From NCBI GenBank assembly GCA_009782085.1, contig WQUN01000083.1, positions 1 through 5,895 of the forward strand: a stretch of DNA of 5,895 bases, read 5' to 3'. Source of the stretch: Bacillota bacterium (GTDB lineage Bacteria > Bacillota > Clostridia > Lachnospirales > WQUN01). The translations under genes were made by a program, and so were the position numbers. Positions 1-5,300 of this stretch are shown piece by piece. Position 1 is the stretch's first letter; each line of letters begins with the position of its first letter. The notes beneath the pieces were generated by a model. The model worked only from the letters and a program-made list of their open reading frames with translations, did not search any database and was not told where the DNA came from.

Positions 1-132
1 ATCCAAATCAACGGAATTGTCTCCCCTGTTGACCAGTTCAATGAGTTCCTGACTGTCATGCACCGATGCGTCCGTTACAGTGAAATCCGTTATGATTTTG
101 GTTAATCCCTCCTCTCTTGTAAAGAGCGTATA
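1..132 (-). pseudogene. IS5/IS1182-type transposase fragment
   Basis: The minus strand is open from a TGA at 135-133 to the left edge and gives 44 residues. From about residue 12 (KIITDF, then VTDASVHDSQELIEL and VNRGDNSVDLD) it reads like the core of IS5/IS1182-family DDE transposases, where a TDASVHDSQ block precedes a D-S-A-Y segment carrying a catalytic aspartate. The final visible Asp at positions 3-1 would be that residue. There is no usable start codon in the frame: the first residues (YTLFTREEGL) do not look like the family, so homology seems to begin near position 105. An AGGAGGG-like stretch at 114-106 looks like a ribosome site but is followed by no ATG, GTG or TTG in this frame. 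The N-terminal half is missing and the rest lies beyond the window. I call it a remnant. The family rests on recognised motif text, not on a search. Confidence 0.72.
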
Positions 133-140
133 TCACGGTT

Positions 141-170
141 TTGAGAAGGTCAACCCACTTGGGCTATAAT
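141..170 (+). promoter_or_regulatory. Candidate sigma-70/sigma-A promoter upstream of the XRE gene
   Basis: TTGAGA (141-146) and a perfect TATAAT (165-170) are separated by 18 bp, pointing towards the XRE regulator. The start point would be near 177, leaving a leader of about 150 nt. A weaker -10-like TAGAAT at 279-284 lies closer to the gene and could serve instead. This rests on sequence pattern only. Confidence 0.5.
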
Positions 171-205
171 GTCGTTTTTTGGGCTGAACGGCAGATATAT
201 TTTTT

Positions 206-245
206 CGTCATGAATAAAATGACAACTTAACTTGCTAAAATGACG
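206..245 (+). promoter_or_regulatory. Repeat cluster, possible operator upstream of the XRE gene
   Basis: AAAATGAC occurs twice (216-223 and 237-244), exactly 21 bp apart, which is two helical turns. GTCAT at 207-211 forms an inverted repeat with ATGAC at 219-223 (7-bp spacer), and CGTCAT (206-211) mirrors ATGACG (240-245). Repeated half-sites between a promoter and the gene for an HTH repressor-like protein fit an autoregulatory operator. The elements are short and the region AT-rich, so chance is possible. Confidence 0.3.
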
Positions 246-325
246 ACCCAGCTTTCTTCAAATGGCTTGATCTTCGGCTAGAATAGACGCAAACAATTCT
301 CAGCCACACGACAGGATGGAAATCA

Positions 326-553
326 GTGGACGATAAAAAAATGATTTTTGGAAAATCCCTGAAAATGTTGCGCAACCATAAAAACATGACCCAAGAAGAA
401 TCGGCGGCCATTTTGGACAAGTCGACCGCGACGGTCGGGGGATACGAAAGAGGTGAAACTTCTCCAGAGTTTGATACCCTTGTTAAAATAATAGAATACT
501 TCAAAGTGGACGCCAACATCTTTTCCATGACGGTTTTTCCGAATATTCTCTGA
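326..553 (+). CDS. XRE/Cro-type helix-turn-helix regulator (probably frameshifted)
   Basis: A 75-residue cytoplasmic DNA-binding protein made almost entirely of an XRE-family HTH domain (about residues 7-63). The landmarks are LRNHKNMTQEESAAIL, the recognition-helix area KSTATVGGYERGETSPEFDTL, and the closing helix IIEYFKVD. The start is GTG at 326, chosen because AGGATGGA (313-320) sits 5 bases upstream; the in-frame ATG at 341 has no ribosome site. The protein ends with an unremarkable tail (FSMTVFPNIL) straight after the domain. The frame one base back (-1) continues with plausible protein to a TAA at 676-678, so the gene probably encoded about 117 residues before losing a base in the T-run at 521-524 or 534-538. 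A 75-residue HTH-only protein could still bind DNA but may lack its dimerisation or sensing tail. The target is unknown; the repeats at 206-245 are a candidate site. Family assignment is confident, function is not. Confidence 0.88.
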   Translation: MDDKKMIFGKSLKMLRNHKNMTQEESAAILDKSTATVGGYERGETSPEFDTLVKIIEYFKVDANIFSMTVFPNIL

Positions 554-678
554 TTTCATTTTTCTATAGTAATTTGCTGAAGAAACTGACCCCTCCGGGA
601 ATAGAGAGACTGGGCAAATGGATTGAGCCCATTTGGATTTTATATAAGAACTTCAGGGACAGCAAAAAGGAAGAGTAA
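520..678 (+). pseudogene. Out-of-frame C-terminal part of the XRE regulator
   Basis: In the frame whose codons include CTG at 586-588, the sequence reads through about 50 codons without a stop and ends at TAA 676-678. It gives HDGFSEYSLISFFYSN followed by LLKKLTPPGIERLGKWIEP and a lysine/glutamate-rich end. The composition is protein-like, and the LLKKL..GIE.LGKWIE pattern resembles the helical tails found after the HTH in many small XRE regulators. Adding one T to the run at 521-524 would join it smoothly to ANIF of the upstream frame and yield a 117-codon gene, a usual length for this group. It has no start codon or ribosome site of its own. It could be a true inactivating mutation, a sequencing error in a homopolymer, or, less likely, a programmed frameshift, since no classic slippery heptamer is visible. 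Confidence 0.5.
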
Positions 679-709
679 AACAAAAGAGTAAGACGGAAGA
701 GTAAGACGG
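671..709 (+). repeat. Three tandem 13-bp direct repeats
   Basis: AAGAGTAAGACGG is present twice without any difference (684-696 and 697-709) and once in degenerate form, AAGAGTAAAACAA (671-683). The array begins over the TAA that ends the XRE-derived frame and stops one base before TATAAT. The repeats cover the place where a -35 box would be. They may be activator or repressor binding sites for the downstream gene, or a simple slippage duplication. Confidence 0.8.
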
Positions 710-710
710 T

Positions 711-716
711 TATAAT
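711..716 (+). promoter_or_regulatory. -10 element of the response-regulator promoter
   Basis: A perfect TATAAT lies one base after the 13-bp repeats. No TTGACA-like box occurs about 17 bp upstream; that position (688-693, GTAAGA) falls inside the repeats. The arrangement suggests a promoter that depends on a protein bound at the repeats. The transcript would begin near 723, giving a leader of about 105 nt before ATG 828. Confidence 0.45.
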
Positions 717-827
717 CGATATAACGTGGTCATAGCAAAGTTATGCGGTATGCTTTTTTCCGAAAGACAATTGCCGCGTAACAGCCTTCACAGCATACAT
801 ACGGGCGCTAAAAGTACAGAGGCTGCT

Positions 828-1394
828 ATGAAAATCGCTATTTGTGACGACGATCCCAGGGACATCGGGATTATTCGGGGCTTTGTAGATTCGCATAAAA
901 TAACACATGAAGTCACAGAGTTTACTTCGGCGGGACCTTTGAGGCAGCGCGCCGAGAAGGACGATTTCTTTGACTTGGTATTTCTGGATATTGAGATGCC
1001 CGGCCCGGATTCGGACGGCTGGGAAACAGCCCTCTATTTGAAGCAGCTGAAAAAGTACAGGACTTATATCGCCATGGTAACGATGCACGAAAATTACTGG
1101 AAGGACTGTTTCGACCGCGTGGATTGGTTTGCGTCGAAACCGGTGACAGAGGAAAATATCCATAAAATACTGGATAAGGCTCAGGAAAAACTCTTTCCCC
1201 ATGTGCTCCCTTTCCTGATTGACAGAGTAAACGTAAGCCTGAATATAACGGAAATTTTCTACTTTGAGGCCAGACACAATGATGTTATCATAAACACTGT
1301 CGACAAGGAATACAAATGCCGTATGTCAATCAACGCGCTCGCCGATATGATCGCGGACTACCCGTGTTTTGTCCGGACGCACAGGAGTTATTAG
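828..1394 (+). CDS. LytTR-family response regulator, truncated in its DNA-binding domain
   Basis: A cytoplasmic two-component response regulator of the LytR/AlgR/AgrA type, 188 residues where the family usually has about 235-245. The receiver domain (1 to about 120) opens MKIAICDDDP, with the acidic Asp7-Asp9 cluster. The phosphoacceptor is Asp54 in LVFLDIEMPG, the conserved Thr is Thr85, and Lys104 lies in SKPV. The LytTR domain begins about residue 125 and reaches the well-known FVRTHRSY block, where members normally continue with L-V-N. Here TAG (1392-1394) follows at once because the sequence switches to the end of the opposing fic gene, so about 50 residues of the LytTR beta-fold are missing and DNA binding is probably lost. 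The start is ATG 828, with AGAGG (818-822) five bases upstream. A GTG at 726 in the same frame would add 34 unrelated residues and lies next to the predicted transcription start. No partner histidine kinase is in the window. Direct repeats at 671-709 suggest the intact protein may have controlled its own promoter. Confidence 0.88.
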   Translation: MKIAICDDDPRDIGIIRGFVDSHKITHEVTEFTSAGPLRQRAEKDDFFDLVFLDIEMPGPDSDGWETALYLKQLKKYRTYIAMVTMHENYWKDCFDRVDWFASKPVTEENIHKILDKAQEKLFPHVLPFLIDRVNVSLNITEIFYFEARHNDVIINTVDKEYKCRMSINALADMIADYPCFVRTHRSY

Positions 1395-2021
1395 CTGATA
1401 GTTCATAATCATGCGGGAAACGCGCCCGTTGCCGTCAGTAAAAGGATGGATACGCACAAACTCGGCCTGTACCCACGCCGCAAGCTCTATCGCCGGTAAA
1501 TCGGTTTTATAAGGCAAATCCGCGAAAAAACCTTTGACCTGAACATACATCTCATTCGGCGGCGGAGGCTGAAAGCCCGCGCTGGGCTGGTCGTTCGCTT
1601 CGCGAACTGCTCGCCCATGCAACCGGGTTATGCGGACATTTACATTCCTGTATATCCCGCCCGGCTGAATGTTCTCCATCAAAATCTGGTGAATATCCTT
1701 AACGGTGTTTTCATCAAGCAGTTTTCCCTCCGCCACGCATTTCCGGGCATAATCATACGCTTTCGCGTGATTCGTGACCTCGTAAATTTCCCGCAGTTCC
1801 TTTCCGCCTATGGAGAGCTTATCTTCAAGGAGCAGCTTCGTTTCGATAAGGGAGAGCGTGTTCCCCTCTATGGCGGTGGAATTGTGGGTGTATTCAATAC
1901 GGAACGCGGCCTCGTACTTGCCCGTGACTTCACGGGGCAGGAGATGTTCGTTGGCTTGGTAGTATTCGCGTTTTTTGTTCAATCGGCGTACTGCATAATT
2001 CTTCCTCCTTGCGTACTGCAT
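1326..2021 (-). CDS. Fic-family protein (AMP-transferase type), truncated, probable pseudogene
   Basis: Fic proteins usually transfer AMP from ATP to a hydroxyl of a target protein. Numbering from a TTG at 2054, the protein has the inhibitory-helix motif STAIEGN (Ser59-Glu63-Gly64, the S/T-x3-E-G type), then SIGGKELREIYEV, the flap region GGIYRNVNVRI (132-142), and the catalytic loop HPFTDGNGRVSR (His203 to Arg214), which is complete. Homology ends at NYQL(I), about residue 222. The last 20 residues (TPVRPDKTRVVRDHIGERVD) are the opposite strand of the response-regulator gene, so the C-terminal helices are missing. Fifteen residues, RLHGRAVREANDQPS, look inserted after NVRIT. The start is disturbed. 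ATG 2021 is in frame but has no ribosome site. The well-placed AAGGAGG (2010-2004) serves ATG 1996, whose frame stops after MQYAD; one added base would give MQYA(D/E)LNKKREYY. An open frame also runs from TTG 2054, but that TTG lies in a predicted -35 box. No Fic inhibitor partner gene is visible. Confidence 0.85.
   Translation of the reverse strand: MQYARRKNYAVRRLNKKREYYQANEHLLPREVTGKYEAAFRIEYTHNSTAIEGNTLSLIETKLLLEDKLSIGGKELREIYEVTNHAKAYDYARKCVAEGKLLDENTVKDIHQILMENIQPGGIYRNVNVRITRLHGRAVREANDQPSAGFQPPPPNEMYVQVKGFFADLPYKTDLPAIELAAWVQAEFVRIHPFTDGNGRVSRMIMNYQLITPVRPDKTRVVRDHIGERVD
1583..1617. repeat. Imperfect palindrome inside the fic frame
   Basis: TGGGC (1583-1587) pairs with GCCCA (1613-1617), and GTTCGC (1593-1598) pairs with GCGAAC (1602-1607) around a TTC loop. 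The five bases between the stems (TGGTC and TGCTC) can add three more pairs in RNA. The palindrome fills most of a 45-bp stretch (1581-1625) that encodes residues absent from the usual Fic flap region. It could be a small mobile palindromic element that inserted in frame. Confidence 0.55.
1986..2021 (-). repeat. 11-bp direct repeat flanking the fic ribosome binding site
   Basis: ATGCAGTACGC occurs at 2021-2011 and again at 1996-1986 on the minus strand. The intervening 14 bases contain AAGGAGG and lead into the second copy. Both copies begin with an ATG, but they are in different frames (25 bp apart): the first is in the long fic frame without a ribosome site, the second has the ribosome site but meets TGA after five codons. 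Confidence 0.75.
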
Positions 2022-2025
2022 TTCA

Positions 2026-2054
2026 ATAATAAGCCGGATTACGGGATTTATCAA
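2026..2054 (-). promoter_or_regulatory. Strong candidate promoter for fic
   Basis: On the minus strand TTGATA (2054-2049) and TATTAT (2031-2026) are separated by exactly 17 bp, each one mismatch from consensus. The predicted start point is near 2019, after the in-frame ATG at 2021 but before AAGGAGG (2010-2004). A transcript from here would use ATG 1996 as its first good start, which supports the view that the original start codon was 1996. Confidence 0.6.
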
Positions 2055-2147
2055 TAAAATAATTTCCGGCTTAACGAATTTTACCGATTTGACAGCCCTT
2101 CTTGTCTATCTCCCGCCGCCCTTGCCCATAAACGTCTATAACGCGGA

Positions 2148-2182
2148 GCGGGAGACGTCCGATGCTCATGGACGTCTCCCGC
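2148..2182. other. Perfect 13-bp hairpin in the fic/beta-helix intergenic region
   Basis: GCGGGAGACGTCC (2148-2160) is followed by a 9-base loop and its exact complement, GGACGTCTCCCGC (2170-2182). CGCG at 2142-2145 and 2186-2189 can extend the stem after a small interior loop. It lies 140 bp past the stop of the large minus-strand gene. Neither side has a T-run, so it is not a standard intrinsic terminator. It may act as an mRNA 3' end barrier, an extragenic palindromic repeat or a protein site. The rest of the 267-bp gap (2055-2321) shows no convincing gene. Confidence 0.6.
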
Positions 2183-2321
2183 GAACGCGAAATATATGTT
2201 TTGCCGCGCCGGAGTGCGAAAACATCAGTTTCCATGCCGACGGTCCGCCGCTGGAGCTTTCGGCAAATCGGCTCGTCGCCGGCAAATGTTTTCAGCCTCC
2301 GGTATGTCTCAATGCTCCGCG

Positions 2322-5300
2322 TCAAGCCGTTACCGTCACCGCGAAAACATAGTTCGCGAAGCCGGGCGCGCTGACCGTGATGACCGCGATGCCGGCTTTC
2401 AGGGGAGTCAGCACGCCGGCTGAGGTCACGCCGCAGACGGCGGCGTTGGAGCTCTTGAAGGTTACCGGCCCCGGGCCTTCGTAGGTGAACGGTATCTGCA
2501 GCGGCTTGCCGATCTTAGCCGCCATGCTCTTGACGGTCATGACGAACACGGCGGGGGTCTCCCGCGTGACGGTAACCGTATACGCCGTCGTGTCCCCGTT
2601 GGGCGCCTGGACGTAGACGTGGTAGACGTTCTCGCCCACGGCGGCGCTCATCGCTCCCAGATCGCCGGAGACGGCGGCCTTGTCGCTGGCTGCCGCGGCC
2701 GATATGTTCACGGTTTCAACGTTGCCGGGGATCGTCAGGCCGTACTCCAGGACCGCCGGGTCAAAGGCCGGGACCAAGTCGTATCCGTCGACGGCGAGGC
2801 TTGCCAGCGTCGTGTCGTACTTCTCTTCCGTCGCGACCTTGTCCGGATCGCCGATTTCCGGCGCGTAGGTGTCCGCGTTCGGAACGGAGAGCGTCACCGG
2901 CTCGTGGGTGGCGGCGAAGCCGAAATACCCGTCGCTAAGGATGTATTTGTTCTGATCCATCCAGCTGGAGACGATGGTGTCGCCCACTTTCAGGCGCAGC
3001 CATACGCCGTAGTCGGTGTTGACTATGCTGGTCTTGATCAGAGTGCTCTTGTCCGGGGGCACAAAGGCGTGGTTGTCGGCGATTCCCGGCACGGTTTCCC
3101 CGTTTTCGTTCGTGTAGAACAGGATGCCGTTGTTGTCCGCGCCGGTGCCCCATTCCTGCGTCTCGAAGATGTCCTCTTTTATGATGATCTGATAGGCGTT
3201 GCCGTCGCGGAACCAGTTCAGCCGCTTCAGCTGCGCCTCGTTCTGGACGCGCATGGCGATATAGGGATAGGATCCGGGATACAGGCCGGCCTTAAAGGCC
3301 ATGACGAATTCGGAATCCCCGAATTTCCGGCCGATGTAGCCCGCTCCCGCGCCGCCGCTCCCCTCGTCCAATGTCATCCACGTGCCGTCGCCGCCCCAGG
3401 TTATTGTCGAGCCGGCGACCCAGTTCGCCTGATCCGCGATGAGGTTCCCGATAGGCACGTATTCGGTCACGCGGGCCAGTTTGACCGAGGAGGAGGTCGC
3501 CAGGCCGAAATAGCCGGGCGCGGGGATGTTGAGATTGCTGTTGTCAGCATAGGTGAAGATGACGTCGTTCCCGCTCTTAAGCGTGATCGTCACGGTGCCG
3601 TAGGACGATTCGCCCAGGTCGAAGGTCGAGCGCGCCTTGATAAGCGGCGACGAGGCGTTGAACGGCCACTCGCCGAGCGTGTAAGGCGTCGTGTTGTACC
3701 AGCGGACAAGCGTGACCGCGCCGCCCTTCACGGCGATCTCGTAACGGTTGGGGTTAAGGCTGAGGTCGGAGTCCCTGGCGCCAAGCTCGACAGTCATGTC
3801 GAGGGCGTCCAGCGCCTGGCTGCCGTCCAGCATCATGTAGAAGTCCTTGTCGGAATATTTCTCCTTCGTGTAGAAGGCGTAGGCGGGCGCTCCGTCGGCG
3901 GAGGCCAAAGTCAGCCCCGTCGGCTCGTCCTTGGCGAATTCGGCGTTGGCCGAAACGTCCCAGGGGGCCGCGCCGTACAGCATGTCGTCCACCAAGGCCA
4001 CCGGCGAGTTGTACATCGGATACTCGTCGCCGACAACCGGCGCTTCCTCGGACACGTAGCCCGCCAGCACCACGGAGAAGTCGTCCACCAGCGCGCGGGA
4101 GCCGTCGGTGGTTTTGGTCGCGTAGACGGTCGCCGTTCCGCTGCCGTCGGCGGTAAATTTGATCCTGGCTTCACGCCATCTGGCCGCGTTGAGGGTCTGG
4201 CTCGCGACGGACTCGCCGCCGATACGCACGCCTATCTCGACCTGCTGGCCGTCTGCCGCGCCGCCCGGCGTGCCCATCCTGGCGAAGCCGCGCACGATAT
4301 ACTCCGCGCCGGGAGTCAGGCCGGTTACGGTCTGCTCGATGCCGTCGCCCGCGCCGCCGGTCAGATCGATCGCGCGCTCCTCGCGGCTGTGGGCCCAGGT
4401 GGCCAGATCGCCCGTGCTGGTATGAACGGAGGCGGTCTTGGCGCCGGTCTTGGTCCAATAGGGGATCGAATTGCCGTCGCCCGGGGTGTCCTCGCCGAGG
4501 CGCGGCCACTCGAACGCGCTGTTCTTAAGGAGGTTCTGCAGGACGTTCGGGATGATCCGCGCGCCGGCGCTAACGTCGGAAAGCGTCGCCTTATAGGGCA
4601 GCACCCCGGCTTGCCACGGTTCCGCGCCGTATTGGAACGCGCCGGCGTCCACCGTCTGTGTGTCGTGCAGGCCCGGGATGCCAGCGCCGTACCCGATCGC
4701 GCCGGAACCGGGCTGCAGCGTGAAGTCATGGTAGGCGGGGCCGTTGAAGGTGGAAGCGTCGCCCTGCGGCCTGGCGTAGTTGTTGAACGCTATCGCCCCG
4801 ACGTCGGCGTTGTCTGTCCCGACGCCCCTGCTGTCGACGATGTTGTTCGCGAATATGCTCATGTACATGTCGTTCGGGGCGTTGGAGTAAATCTCCTCCG
4901 TGCTCCGCCCCTGAGCCGTGTTGTAGGCCGTGTTGTTGATCGCGGAGATGAACTCCGCGCCCGAGTTGATGAACATTGCGGCCCAGGGGATGTCGTACAT
5001 GACGTTGTTGTACACAAGGGCGTTTTTGCAGTTCAGGTCGAAATACACGCCGCAGGAGAAGTTCTGCAGGCTGTTATAGAAAATGTTGTGGTGGATCTGC
5101 GTCCCGCCGTAGTCGCCGTAGGCCATGTACATTATGCCCGTGTCGGAGACCTGCCAGTTGGCGTTGTACATGCGGTTGTACGAGATCTCGCAAGCGTAGA
5201 AGGTGCCGCCGATCAGCGCGCCGCGCGCGTTGTATATCTCGTTGTTCTTAATCAGGTGATCCCGCCCCTGGATGTTGAGGAGGAATTTGTACAGTATCGG

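Noticed and set aside
611..640. An inverted repeat (CAAATGG 615-621 and CCATTTG 629-635) followed by GATTTTAT, as a terminator for the XRE gene
   Set aside because: The stem is short and only moderately GC-rich, the T-run is weak, and the stretch lies inside the frame that probably encoded the end of the regulator.
726..827. A GTG start at 726 that would extend the response regulator by 34 residues
   Set aside because: The extra residues do not belong to a receiver domain, the GTG lies about 10 bases after TATAAT, and ATG 828 has a good AGAGG and begins exactly where receiver domains begin.
741..1277. A 178-codon minus-strand frame opposite the response regulator
   Set aside because: It is antisense to a gene with clear receiver motifs and shows no motif of its own.
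1617..2057. A 146-codon plus-strand frame opposite fic
   Set aside because: It is the complement of the conserved Fic coding sequence, with no motif or ribosome site.
2071..2325. An 84-codon minus-strand frame starting at a TTG that overlaps the stop of the beta-helix gene
   Set aside because: The TGA/TTG overlap is tempting as translational coupling, but there is no recognisable family, the composition is arginine-rich and it runs straight through the 13-bp hairpin. It is more likely non-coding.
2089..2352. An 87-codon plus-strand frame in the intergenic gap
   Set aside because: There is no ribosome site or recognisable domain, and its end is antisense to the beta-helix gene.
2351..2362. 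AGTTCGCGAAGC, identical to part of the palindrome found in fic
   Set aside because: Here it encodes the conserved end of the Big_2 domain and lacks the rest of the palindrome; 12 shared GC-rich bases are not enough for a second copy.
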